64,000 nt of DNA, taken from Methanothrix harundinacea (lineage in GTDB: Archaea > Halobacteriota > Methanosarcinia > Methanotrichales > Methanotrichaceae). How positions within the stretch are numbered: position 1 is the first letter of the stretch; each line of letters starts with the position of its first letter. Position numbers and translations under genes: made by a program. The stretch spans positions 61,660-125,659 of the forward strand of contig DAXT01000001.1 in NCBI GenBank assembly GCA_002506535.1. Reading direction: 5' to 3'. Below, piece by piece: positions 50,283-58,648 of the stretch. The notes beneath the pieces were generated by a model, which saw only the letters and a list, made by a program, of their open reading frames with translations, was not told where the DNA came from and did not search any database.

Positions 50283-50391
50283 AAGTATGAAGAAGGCGCT
50301 GAAGCGGACGGTCTTTCGCCTCAGCTCGGCGCCTAATTTGGGCAGAGGGTTAGAGGGTTATAAAGATCGCGTGGACAGAACCGGGGAAATT

Positions 50392-50559
50392 TCATCTCAG
50401 GTTCTTCTTTCGAAGATACAACGCCCCCCATATCAGGCCTATTATGATCGTAGCCGTAAAAGCGAGGGCGCTCAATAATATGCGGTCTTGGACATATAAA
50501 ATATAGCTGATGATTAAGCCGGCTATTCCGAAGAGTATCATATTTTCATCGCGATTCAT
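50392..50559 (-). CDS. Small two-helix membrane protein (55 aa)
   Basis: From ATG at 50559 (MNRDENMILFGIAGLIISYI) to the stop at 50392. Two hydrophobic stretches (ILFGIAGLIISYILYV; ILLSALAFTATIIIGLIWG) are separated by a short QDR turn, with a basic end (LRKKNLR). GAGGGGGGATAAA just before the ATG is a good ribosome-binding site. No family is recognised. It lies in the same orientation as the ATP-synthase operon and may be its distal tail. A longer reading upstream is not supported. Confidence 0.6.
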   Translation of the reverse strand: MNRDENMILFGIAGLIISYILYVQDRILLSALAFTATIIIGLIWGALYLRKKNLR

Positions 50560-50617
50560 TTTATCCCCCCTCGAAGATCTCCATCTCCTTTTGACGTCCT
50601 GGAAATTATTCCAAAAG

Positions 50618-51010
50618 CTACCGCTTGTGGGCATCCTCCCTGGTCCTCCGCCTCGACCTGAGGGAGATATCGCGTCCTGACGCCGTCGAGAGCCTCCTCC
50701 ACTCCACCAGGTGATGAACCTGTTCGATGATCCCGTCAAGACGCTCTGATCGCATCTCTGGCGTCAGCCTGCCGGAGTCGAGCTCCTCCAAAAAATCAGC
50801 GAGCTTCTTTCTGATGATAGACGCCTCAGCATCGCCTCGGTACCTCGAAGAGATCTCGTCGAGCTTCTTCATGGAGCTTTCCAGAAGCTCTCGATAAATG
50901 TCATCTCCCTCCGGCTCGAGCGTCCCGATCTTCGCCTCCACCATCGCGTCTTTTGCCACCTTTAAAAGCGCCTCAACATCCTGAAAGATATACCCGCTCG
51001 CCTCCACCAT
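50618..51010 (-). CDS. Hypothetical helical protein
   Basis: 130 aa with a predicted all-helix fold: SGYIFQDVEALLKVAKDAMV, IYRELLESSMKKLDEISSRY, then EASIIRKKLADFLEELDSGR and a basic C-terminus (SLRSRRRTREDAHKR). It is heptad-rich but not a long coiled coil. No family is recognised. It lies between a 53-aa membrane peptide and a small membrane gene, downstream of the ATP-synthase operon. Confidence 0.6.
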   Translation of the reverse strand: MVEASGYIFQDVEALLKVAKDAMVEAKIGTLEPEGDDIYRELLESSMKKLDEISSRYRGDAEASIIRKKLADFLEELDSGRLTPEMRSERLDGIIEQVHHLVEWRRLSTASGRDISLRSRRRTREDAHKR

Positions 51011-51023
51011 AGCATCTCCCCGC

Positions 51024-51185
51024 CTAGTTCAATCCGAGGTAGCGGATCGCAAGGTAGACCATGTAGACGCCTCCGATGAAGAGCGAGATCGTAGCACAGA
51101 TGGAGGCGATCCACATGATGAAGTAGATCTTGACCCGAACGTCCTTCCTATTCAACATCCTTTCAAGATAATAATCTTCGTGCAC
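51024..51185 (-). CDS. Small membrane protein (53 aa)
   Basis: A GTG at 51185 opens 53 codons ending in TAG at 51024-51026. GAAGGAGGCGTTATCC gives a GGAGG site with 8-base spacing. The product has a charged start (MHEDYYLERMLNRKDVRVK) and one or two membrane segments (IYFIMWIASICATISLFIGG; VYMVYLAIRYLGLN). Its position behind the ATP-synthase genes and the strong ribosome-binding site favour a real gene. Confidence 0.6.
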   Translation of the reverse strand: MHEDYYLERMLNRKDVRVKIYFIMWIASICATISLFIGGVYMVYLAIRYLGLN

Positions 51186-51199
51186 GGATAACGCCTCCT

Positions 51200-51619
51200 T
51201 CAGACCGTGGAGATGATGAACGCGTACTGGGTTGCCGAGGGTAGCTCGCGTCTCAGCCTCCGTATATCTGGCCTGAATATCACCATCTCATCCGCGGTCT
51301 TCCGCTCCTCCCCGAGGATCTCCTGGACGATGTCACAGTATACCCGCCCCCTTATCCTGGCGGCAGAGCGACCGTAATCAGGAGCCATTTCGATCAGTAT
51401 GGGGAGCTTCAGCCTTTCGGCCTCCTTTCCCCACTTCGACCCTGTTATCCTCTCAATCGTTTCCAGCTCCTCTCTCCTGATCCTATGGGTGGATCCGTCC
51501 CGACAGACTACTCTGGGCTTCTCCTCCCTCAGGAGCTCTGCGAGGGTCTTTCGCTCCACCGGAAGGTGATCGTTCAGGGATCTGACCAGCTTTGCGAAGA
51601 CCCTCGATTCCGGGTCCAT
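51200..51619 (-). CDS. UPF0216 (DUF61) family protein
   Basis: 139 aa. The family blocks are ESRVFAKLVRSLNDHLPVER, VVCRDGSTHRIRREELETIE, then LKLPILIEMAPDYG and ARIRGRVYCDIVQEILG. UPF0216 is a conserved archaeal family with no fixed role. It follows the DUF22-like gene by 1 base and leads into the small membrane gene, so it belongs to the ATP-synthase downstream cluster. Confidence 0.8.
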   Translation of the reverse strand: MDPESRVFAKLVRSLNDHLPVERKTLAELLREEKPRVVCRDGSTHRIRREELETIERITGSKWGKEAERLKLPILIEMAPDYGRSAARIRGRVYCDIVQEILGEERKTADEMVIFRPDIRRLRRELPSATQYAFIISTV

Positions 51620-51620
51620 C

Positions 51621-52007
51621 TCACCTCCTTATCTGCGGGATTATGGGGATGAGCATCATGACGCCTAATAGCTCCTCTTTTTTAACCGATCCGTCCACCC
51701 CTGCTACAAATAGCGCATGATCTGCCGAACGGTCGAGTTCGATCGGCATCGCTATCTCCTCGCCGATGCTTATTATCTGGCCGATCCCATGCCTCCCGTA
51801 AGGGCTTATCAGCAGGATGGTATTTCGGGGGATCGCCACTTTCTTTATCTTCACAGGCTTTGCGTCCCCCGACCTGAAATCCTTATCCTCCTCGGCGATC
51901 AGATAGTCGATATGACAAGTCCCTTGGAGAGCGAAATCGAAAGGCACCCTCTTCTGCTCGTCGATCTCCTCGATTATTTTCTTTACCCTGTGGGTAATGA
52001 CGGGCAT
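51621..52007 (-). CDS. DUF22-like conserved archaeal protein
   Basis: 128 aa. Blocks such as KPVKIKKVAIPRNTILLISP, YGRHGIGQIISIGEEIAMPI and SADHALFVAGVDGSVKKEEL resemble the archaeal DUF22 family: small beta-rich domain proteins. It begins 9 bases after atpD and overlaps no other gene. The link to ATP synthase is positional. Confidence 0.6.
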   Translation of the reverse strand: MPVITHRVKKIIEEIDEQKRVPFDFALQGTCHIDYLIAEEDKDFRSGDAKPVKIKKVAIPRNTILLISPYGRHGIGQIISIGEEIAMPIELDRSADHALFVAGVDGSVKKEELLGVMMLIPIIPQIRR

Positions 52008-52016
52008 CTCCTCACC

Positions 52017-52676
52017 TCAGGCCGCCTCAGCCCCTTCCTCACCGGCCTCGATGGCAGCTTTAATCTTCTTGAGACGGGTGAAGTTCTCCCTCTCCATCTC
52101 GGCGAGCCTCATCCTGATGTGAATCGCCGTGGCTTTGAGGCGGGGTATGACGATGTACTCCAGAGCGTTGACCCTCCGTTTCGTCTTGATCACCTCGCTA
52201 GCCAAGCTCTGGACGCTCTGCTGCACCTCGGCCAGTTTTATCACTTCACCGATCGCCTCCTCGAAGTTTCTGGATGCATCATCCAGCTTTGAAGAGGTAT
52301 CTGCAAAGCCGTATCCCCTATCCACCATGCTTCTCTTGACATCCTCGATGACGATCATCGGAACTTTTACGCCCATGATGTTCATCGTGTCCACATCGAC
52401 CTTTATCTCCTGACCTGTGACCTGAGAGATTTGCCATACGGCGTCGGAGCCCATTACCGCCTGGGCCATCAGCAGATCCTTGAAAGCCTCCGCAAGCTTC
52501 TCATTTGTTTTGTCACGCGACTCTTGGACCCTCTGAACCACATCCAAGAACTCGGAGACCAGAGCATCCCGCTTCTCTTTCAGGAGTTTATGTCCCTTCA
52601 CGGCGAGCTTTATTCTCCGCCCCAGCTTCAAGAGCTCCATTCTGGTGGGGCTTATCCCCTCGATGATCTCTGCCAT
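52017..52676 (-). CDS. atpD: A-type ATP synthase subunit D
   Basis: 219 aa, close to the usual ~210. The central-stalk subunit: a long antiparallel coiled coil starting GISPTRMELLKLGRRIKLAV, the KGHKLLKEKRDALVSEFLDV N-terminal helix and the RVNALEYIVIPRLKATAIHI C-terminal helix that reaches into the A3B3 head. It couples head and rotor. The last core gene of the operon; a 35-bp gap separates it from atpB. Confidence 0.95.
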   Translation of the reverse strand: MAEIIEGISPTRMELLKLGRRIKLAVKGHKLLKEKRDALVSEFLDVVQRVQESRDKTNEKLAEAFKDLLMAQAVMGSDAVWQISQVTGQEIKVDVDTMNIMGVKVPMIVIEDVKRSMVDRGYGFADTSSKLDDASRNFEEAIGEVIKLAEVQQSVQSLASEVIKTKRRVNALEYIVIPRLKATAIHIRMRLAEMERENFTRLKKIKAAIEAGEEGAEAA

Positions 52677-52711
52677 TTGATCGAACCTCCATCTTAGAGA
52701 GCCAGGCGGTT

Positions 52712-54106
52712 CTAGGCGGTTCTGTACTTCGGGTGATACTTCTTGATGTACTTCTCGTCGATCCTCTTGAGCTCACCCTCGGGCAGATCTGTCAACAGCT
52801 CCCACCCAAGATCTAGGGTCTGCTCGATGGTCCTGTCCTCATCCTTTTCCTGGGTAACGTACTCCTTCTCGAAGCGATCTGCGAACTTGAGAAAAAGCCG
52901 GTCTCGCGTTGAAAGAGCCTCTTCTCCAACGACCGCTACGAGATCTCGCATATCGCGCCCCTCAGCATACCCGGCATAGAGCTGGTTAGATACTCCGGAG
53001 TGGTCATCCCGCGTTTTTTCCGCGCCGATCCCCTCGTTCATAAGCCTTGAGAGGCTCGGCAGAATGTCAACGGGAGGGTAGATTCCCCTTCGGTGCATCT
53101 CTCGGCTCAGCACGAACTGCCCCTCTGTGATGTAGCCGGTCAGATCGGGTATCGGATGGGTGATGTCGTCATCGGGCATGCTGAGTATCGGAACCTGAGT
53201 GATGGAGCCTTTGGCGCCTCTTACTCTGCCTGCACGCTCGTAGAGGGTCGCAAGATCGGTGTACATGTAACCGGGATATCCCCTCCTCCCGGGAACCTCT
53301 TCTCTTGCTGCAGATATCTCTCGGAGCGCCTCACAGTAGTTCGTCATATCCGTCAGCACTACCAGGATATGCATATCGCAGGTATAGGCGAGGTATTCAG
53401 CCGCAGTGAGAGCCATCCTGGGGGTGATGATCCTCTCGATGGCGGGGTCATCTGCGAGGTTGATGAAGGCCACTATCCTCTCCAGGGCCCCCGTCCTCTC
53501 GAAATCCCTCATGAAGAAGCTCGCCTCTTCGTGGGTGATTCCCATGGCCGCAAAGACCACCGAAAAGGGCTCCTCAGTGCCGCGAACCTTGGCCTGTCGC
53601 GCTATCTGTGCCGCAAGATCGTTGTGCGGCAATCCCGCGCCGGACATGATGGGAAGCTTTTGGCCGCGTACCAGCGTGTTGTTTCCATCGATCGTCGAGA
53701 TCCCCGTCTGGATGAACTCGTTAGGAAACGCCCTGGCTGTGGGGTTGATGGAAGCGCCTGCTATGTCGAGATACTCCTCGGCGATGATCTCGGGGCCGCC
53801 GTCTATCGGCCTGCCGAGGCCGTCGAAGATTCTGCCCATCATATCCAGCGAGACCGGCATCCTCATGATGTCGCCGGTGAACCTCACCTTTGTCGATAGC
53901 GTATCGATCCCGCTGGTTCCCTCGAAGACCTGAACCACAGCGACACCCTTTCGAGATTCCAGCACCTGACCTCGCTTGGTACTGCCGTCGGGCAAGACCA
54001 CGTCCACGATCTCACCATAGGCCACGCCCTCAACGCCTTCTACCACCATGAGGGGACCTGCCACCTTTCTTACGGTCGTATATTCACGAGTTGTGGTTTT
54101 TGCCAT
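52712..54106 (-). CDS. atpB: A-type ATP synthase subunit B (non-catalytic)
   Basis: 464 aa. The B-subunit blocks are GPLMVVEGVEGVAYGEIVDV, QTGISTIDGNNTLVRGQKLP, a degenerate P-loop region MSGAGLPHNDLAAQIARQA, VVFAAMGITHEEASFFMRDF, YPGYMYTDLATLYERAGRV and GSITQVPILSMPDDDITHPI. It forms the regulatory nucleotide site beside A in the A3B3 hexamer. Normal length, no intein. It starts 5 bases after the atpA stop. Confidence 0.97.
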   Translation of the reverse strand: MAKTTTREYTTVRKVAGPLMVVEGVEGVAYGEIVDVVLPDGSTKRGQVLESRKGVAVVQVFEGTSGIDTLSTKVRFTGDIMRMPVSLDMMGRIFDGLGRPIDGGPEIIAEEYLDIAGASINPTARAFPNEFIQTGISTIDGNNTLVRGQKLPIMSGAGLPHNDLAAQIARQAKVRGTEEPFSVVFAAMGITHEEASFFMRDFERTGALERIVAFINLADDPAIERIITPRMALTAAEYLAYTCDMHILVVLTDMTNYCEALREISAAREEVPGRRGYPGYMYTDLATLYERAGRVRGAKGSITQVPILSMPDDDITHPIPDLTGYITEGQFVLSREMHRRGIYPPVDILPSLSRLMNEGIGAEKTRDDHSGVSNQLYAGYAEGRDMRDLVAVVGEEALSTRDRLFLKFADRFEKEYVTQEKDEDRTIEQTLDLGWELLTDLPEGELKRIDEKYIKKYHPKYRTA

Positions 54107-54111
54107 CTGAT

Positions 54112-55875
54112 CTACCCCTCCAGTGCAGAGAACTGGCTCTCTATAGCCCTGAGCATCGATTCGTACCGCCCTGGAAACTCCGTATTGTGCACGTACTTCA
54201 TCCTGGCTATCTCATCTTTCACCTGGACGGTCTCGATCTTCGCGATAGACGCTCCCGCATCCATCGCCTTGAGCGCCCTGTCGTAAAAGGCCAGGATCGT
54301 CCTCGCCATCATCAACTGCTTCTCCTTGGAGCAGTAGGAGTCTATCTCGTGGTAGGCGTTCTGCTGGAGGTAATCCTCCCTCACCATCCTGGAGACTTCC
54401 AGAACCAGACGCTCCCTCTCCGGCAACGCGTCTGCGCCTACAAGCTGGACGATCTCCTGGAGCTCGGCCTCCTTCTGGAGGAGGACCATCATATCAGTCC
54501 GGACTTCGTAGAAGTCTTCTGAGACGTTCTTTTTATACCAATCTCCGAGGACATCTAAGTAAAGAGAGTAGCTTCTAAGCCAGTTGATGGCCGGGAAGTG
54601 TCGCCTGTCTGCCAGGGTCGAGTCGAGGGCCCAGAAGACGCTGACGACGCGGAGGGTGTTCTGGGAGACCGGCTCTGAAAGATCTCCCCCCGGCGGAGAG
54701 ACCGCCCCCACCAGGGAGACCGAACCCAACCTCTCCTCTCCGGACCCGAGGGTTATCACACGTCCGCTCCTCTCGTAGTAATCGGCCACTCTGGATGCGA
54801 GATATGCGGGGTATCCCTCTTCTCCGGGCATCTCCTCGAGCCTTCCCGAAACCTCCCTCATCGCCTCTGCCCAGCGCGACGTCGAGTCCGCCATCACCGC
54901 CACGTCGTAACCCATATCTCGATAGAACTCGGCTAGGGTCACCCCAGTGTAGACCGACGCCTCTCTGGCGGCGACGGGCATGTTGGAGGTGTTAGCGATG
55001 AGAGTTGACCGCTCCATCAGCTTTTCGCCGGTGGTGGGATCGTCAAGAAGCGGGAATGTGTCCAGAACCTCGGTCATCTCGTTTCCACGCTCACCACATC
55101 CTACGTAGACGACCACCTGAGAATCGGCCCATTTGGCGAGCTGATGCTGGGATACCGTCTTGCCGGTGCCAAACCCGCCAGGAATGGCCGCTGATCCTCC
55201 CTTTGCCAGCGGAAAGAAGGTGTCATAAATCCGCTGGCCTGTGAGCAGGGGCACGAAGGGATCCAGCTTCTTTTTATAAGGTCTCGGCACCCTTACGGGC
55301 CACCGGTGCGACATGGTGAGGTTCGCCTCTTTTCCGTCCTCTTTTGTCAGGGTGGCGACGGTGTCGGTGACGTGGAGCTTTCCTTCTCGTACTTTTGTCA
55401 GCTTTCCCCTCACCCCGGGGGGGACGAGGACTCTGTGGGTGATGACTTTGGTCTCCGGCACCGTGCCGAGGACGTCTCCCGTCTCAACCGAAGAGCCTTC
55501 AGCGGCAACAGGTTTGTAATCCCAGACCGTTTCGGGATTAAGGGGGGGTACGGTCAGCCCACGGGTGATGTAATCCCCGGCCGCCGCTCTCAGCCCCTCA
55601 AGAGGCCTCTGGATCCCATCGTAGAAGTTCTTCAGGATCCCCGGGCCAAGGTCCGCCGTCAGCGGCGAACCCGTCGTCTCCACCGGTTCGCCTGGTTTCA
55701 ACCCCTCGGTGGCCTCATAGACCTGGATGTAGGCGCGATCGCCATCAAGCCGAATGGTCTCGCCCATCAGCCCGATATCCCCAACCTTGACCACTTCGTA
55801 CATGACGCAGCCTTTAACGTCTTCGGCGACAACGAGAGGTCCAGAAATTTTATAAATGCGTCCTGTAATGCTCAA
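54112..55875 (-). CDS. atpA: A-type ATP synthase subunit A (catalytic)
   Basis: 587 aa from a TTG at 55875; GGAGGGATATTGT gives a GGAGG site with suitable spacing. A TTG at 55899 would overlap atpF and adds non-family residues. P-loop GGFGTGKT, the CGERGNEMTEVL block, VMADSTSRWAEAMREVSGRL and the ~90-residue non-homologous region of A-subunits are present. It hydrolyses or makes ATP at the A-B interface. No intein interrupts the P-loop. Confidence 0.97.
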   Translation of the reverse strand: MSITGRIYKISGPLVVAEDVKGCVMYEVVKVGDIGLMGETIRLDGDRAYIQVYEATEGLKPGEPVETTGSPLTADLGPGILKNFYDGIQRPLEGLRAAAGDYITRGLTVPPLNPETVWDYKPVAAEGSSVETGDVLGTVPETKVITHRVLVPPGVRGKLTKVREGKLHVTDTVATLTKEDGKEANLTMSHRWPVRVPRPYKKKLDPFVPLLTGQRIYDTFFPLAKGGSAAIPGGFGTGKTVSQHQLAKWADSQVVVYVGCGERGNEMTEVLDTFPLLDDPTTGEKLMERSTLIANTSNMPVAAREASVYTGVTLAEFYRDMGYDVAVMADSTSRWAEAMREVSGRLEEMPGEEGYPAYLASRVADYYERSGRVITLGSGEERLGSVSLVGAVSPPGGDLSEPVSQNTLRVVSVFWALDSTLADRRHFPAINWLRSYSLYLDVLGDWYKKNVSEDFYEVRTDMMVLLQKEAELQEIVQLVGADALPERERLVLEVSRMVREDYLQQNAYHEIDSYCSKEKQLMMARTILAFYDRALKAMDAGASIAKIETVQVKDEIARMKYVHNTEFPGRYESMLRAIESQFSALEG

Positions 55876-55888
55876 ACAATATCCCTCC

Positions 55889-56206
55889 TTAAATCTCAAC
55901 TCCTATGGCGCTCTTGATCAGAGCCTTCAGTGGATCGACCTCACGGATGATAGGGCCATTTTTGTCCGAAATCTCCACCAGAATCGGAGTGACAGCCTTC
56001 TTGCCCTTGGTCATTTCATCTAAGGCCGAACGGTTTGCATCCGCCACCCGCTCTGTTATAGCTATGACCCCAACCGTTTCATCGGCGATCAGCTCCGCGA
56101 GAACGGCGTCGATCGGCTCCTCAACTCTGACCACATACGACCTGGTCACTCCTCCAAGCCGAAAGCCGCTCACAGTATCCGAGTCGCCGATAACGGCTAT
56201 CTTCAT
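55889..56206 (-). CDS. atpF: A-type ATP synthase subunit F
   Basis: 105 aa from the ATG at 56206 (MKIAVIGDSDTVSGFRLGGV), matching the family start. A TTG at 56215 overlaps the atpC stop and has the better-placed GGTGG; it would add three residues. A Rossmann-like fold on the central stalk, with EELIADETVGVIAITERVAD in the middle. It links D and the head and may regulate hydrolysis. Confidence 0.92.
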   Translation of the reverse strand: MKIAVIGDSDTVSGFRLGGVTRSYVVRVEEPIDAVLAELIADETVGVIAITERVADANRSALDEMTKGKKAVTPILVEISDKNGPIIREVDPLKALIKSAIGVEI

Positions 56207-56211
56207 CGAAC

Positions 56212-57387
56212 TCAAGTACCCACCTTCATGATGAGATTGCGTATTTCGTCAGGAGAGAGGCCCGCCTCTATTCCTCTGGCAAGAGTTCTGACGTTACGTA
56301 TCTCCATCTCCTTCATGGAGAGATAGCCGATGGCGGGACCGATTCCGAAAGGCTGTGTGATTGAGATGTTCTTGCCAACCCTCACCAGGTAACCGTCCAG
56401 AGCGAGTTCTATCGGCAGGACTGATCCCGTAGATTCGTATTCTGGAACTGCTCCCAGCACAGGCTGGTAGTACTTGGTCCCTTCCAGCGCTGCCACGACG
56501 TTGTCGACCGTATCCACTTCGAGGATGCTCTTGATCAAGCTCTCCTGGAGACCTCCCCCCTTCACCAGATAGCTCTCTATGCTTCCCGCTGTCAATCCGT
56601 CCTTCTTCGCCCTGAACAAGAGCTTCAGGTTCACAACGTCAATGTTGGTGGCCAGATAATTCTTCAGAGCGAGAAGGTTCTCATCGAGGGGCTTGCTCGT
56701 CATATCCTTCCATGCATCTTCATAAAGGATGTTATCGAGTCTTGCTTCGAGAACTGTGAGGTTCCTGGTCTGATCAAAGAGCTGCAGAGATTCGGCCAGG
56801 CGAGAATAAGGGGTGCCATCGAGGTTGGAGACCAACTCTTCCAGACTTCTGGCCTCGGCCAGTTCGCCGATCTTTGAAGGGGCCAACTCGCCCACCGGGA
56901 CGAGATCAGCCCGGATCTCGTCGGGAGACCTTTCGGCATAGACCCCTCGGAGGATCAGCTTGATATTGTAGACGTCCCACTTTCTGAGAAGGACGGCCAA
57001 TACCGACTTCAAGTTCATAGGCACCATGGTGGCCACCTCTCTGTACGAATCGGCGGTATGTCTGTTCAGCGCCCTCTCGATGGCCTCTGAACGCTCCTCC
57101 ATCATCTCATGCAGGTACGGAGAGTAATCCGTCGGCTCTAAAGCCGCCACGACCTCTGCCAGAGAAGAGGCCTCGATCATCTCCTTGAGCTTCTCCTCAG
57201 GGATGATTCTGCTCGACATCACCTGGATTCGAGAATTCGAGTAGGCGTAGTTTGCTATCTCGATCACCCGAAGGAGGATCGGCACAAGGATGATGAGCCC
57301 GACAACCAGGGCCAAAGCCAGCGCTACGGCGAATAGGGGCACAAATGAAGGAAAGCCGAGGCTTGCGGCCAACTCTTCCAGCGTCAC
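56212..57387 (-). CDS. atpC: A-type ATP synthase subunit C
   Basis: 391 aa; a little longer than usual because of an N-terminal hydrophobic helix (LFAVALALALVVGLIILVPI). Typical three-fold repeats are visible (VEALEPTDYSPYLHEM; VSNLDGTPYSRLAES; ALEGTKYYQPVL), the latter with the NIDVVNLKLLFRAKKDGL repeat end. It is the funnel-shaped link between stalk and the membrane rotor. It starts with a GTG that overlaps the atpE stop (GTGA). Confidence 0.93.
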   Translation of the reverse strand: MTLEELAASLGFPSFVPLFAVALALALVVGLIILVPILLRVIEIANYAYSNSRIQVMSSRIIPEEKLKEMIEASSLAEVVAALEPTDYSPYLHEMMEERSEAIERALNRHTADSYREVATMVPMNLKSVLAVLLRKWDVYNIKLILRGVYAERSPDEIRADLVPVGELAPSKIGELAEARSLEELVSNLDGTPYSRLAESLQLFDQTRNLTVLEARLDNILYEDAWKDMTSKPLDENLLALKNYLATNIDVVNLKLLFRAKKDGLTAGSIESYLVKGGGLQESLIKSILEVDTVDNVVAALEGTKYYQPVLGAVPEYESTGSVLPIELALDGYLVRVGKNISITQPFGIGPAIGYLSMKEMEIRNVRTLARGIEAGLSPDEIRNLIMKVGT

Positions 57388-58019
57388 GATGCTCCCCCGA
57401 AGAGTATCTCAGCTACCTTGAACCTCAACTCGCCCCCTATTCTGCTGATCCTGGACTCGATGGTGTTATCGGCCTCAATTTTGCCACCTTTGCTGCGAAC
57501 GACTGCTCCACCGATGGTGGTTATGACCTCCTCAGATAGTTCAAGGGCGGTGTCCTTACCGGTCGCCTTTGAGATCTCCTTGCCAAGATCGGCCAGGGCC
57601 TTCTCGGAGAGGAGGGCTCGATCCCTTTCCCTCACCAGCACTTCGAGAGGTCCGCCCCCCACCACAACCCCCGACTCCACGATCAGTCTTCTCAGAACGT
57701 CGCCATATTCTGAAGTATCTGCCAATCTCTTTAGCCGTGCCTCCGCGTCCACGAAGGCCTTCTTAATGAGATCCTCCTTCACATCGAATATCTCTCGCTT
57801 GACCTGCATCTTCGCGTCTGCCAGGATCCTCTGATGTTCCCTCTCTGCCTGTTGTTGCCCCTTTCCCAGTATCGCCAATTTCTTCGCTTGTGCCTTCTTC
57901 TCGGACTCTCCTCGGATATCATCCGCATCTTTCCGGGCTTCCTGAAGGATCAATTCAACCTGGGCGTCTGTGATCCTGACAATCTCATGAACGATCTTAT
58001 CGGCCCCTTCAGAACCCAT
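57384..58019 (-). CDS. atpE: A-type ATP synthase subunit E
   Basis: 211 aa. The N-terminal half is a long helix (VELILQEARKDADDIRGESE and on, with KKAQAKKLAILGKGQQQAER) that pairs with subunit H as a peripheral stalk. The C-terminal head starts near VVVGGGPLEVLVRERDRALL. It braces the head against the membrane part. ATG at 58019, 17 bases after the atpK stop. Confidence 0.93.
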   Translation of the reverse strand: MGSEGADKIVHEIVRITDAQVELILQEARKDADDIRGESEKKAQAKKLAILGKGQQQAEREHQRILADAKMQVKREIFDVKEDLIKKAFVDAEARLKRLADTSEYGDVLRRLIVESGVVVGGGPLEVLVRERDRALLSEKALADLGKEISKATGKDTALELSEEVITTIGGAVVRSKGGKIEADNTIESRISRIGGELRFKVAEILFGGAS

Positions 58020-58036
58020 GATACATCACCCGAGAG

Positions 58037-58573
58037 TTACGCACCAAGGAGATTCAGACCGACCAGGATCAGGATCGTTATCAACAGGCCGAAGACCGCA
58101 AACGTCTCGGACATGACGGTGAGGACCATGCACTTGCCAAAGGCTCCCGGTTCCTTCGAGACCGCCCCTATGCTGCCGGCTGCTGTTATCCCCTGACCGA
58201 TAGCTGAAAGCCCGGCAAGCCCTACGGACAGGCCACCGCCGACAGCGGCAAGGCCCATGATCAGCGCCGCATTCTCCGGAGTGGTATCCATCACGCCAGC
58301 CAGCGCTGTGGCCGCCGACTCGAACGCCGCAAAACCGCCAAGGATGCCCGTACCGATCATTATCAGGACAGCCCCAAGAAAACCATAGATCCCTTGAGTC
58401 TGGGGAAGTGCCTGAAAAACGAGGGCTGTTCCGAACTTGCCCGGATCTTCCGCTATCGCACCAGCGCCCGCGGCTCCGGCGATACCTACCCCAATGCCAG
58501 AACCAATTGCGGCCGCGCCCATTGATATGCCTGCACCGACTGCGGCAAGTGCAACTCCTGTGCTTATATCCAT
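58037..58573 (-). CDS. atpK: A-type ATP synthase rotor subunit c (two-hairpin proteolipid)
   Basis: 178 aa from the ATG at 58573; four membrane helices in two hairpins, from a duplication of the 8-kDa form. The second hairpin has the ion-binding glutamate E156 (MSETFAVFG), with Q127 (SAIGQGI). In the first hairpin the equivalent position is Q58, in ALPQTQGIYG, with T59 and Q60 beside it. So each c-subunit keeps one carboxylate. T59, Q60, Q127 and E156 line up with the known Na+ ligands of Enterococcus hirae NtpK (T64, Q65, Q110, E139). A longer reading from 58633 is less likely. The membrane rotor carries ions past subunit I. Confidence 0.92.
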   Translation of the reverse strand: MDISTGVALAAVGAGISMGAAAIGSGIGVGIAGAAGAGAIAEDPGKFGTALVFQALPQTQGIYGFLGAVLIMIGTGILGGFAAFESAATALAGVMDTTPENAALIMGLAAVGGGLSVGLAGLSAIGQGITAAGSIGAVSKEPGAFGKCMVLTVMSETFAVFGLLITILILVGLNLLGA

Positions 58574-58648
58574 GCTTTTATCCTCCCTGACAACTGACGT
58601 ATACAGTAATATAGCTACTACACCATATTTCAACCATTATTCAGAAAG

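Noticed and set aside
50287..50478. 63-codon + strand ORF after the acetyltransferase gene
   Set aside because: No good domain, overlaps antisense to the small two-helix membrane protein, which has a better ribosome-binding site and hydrophobic pattern.
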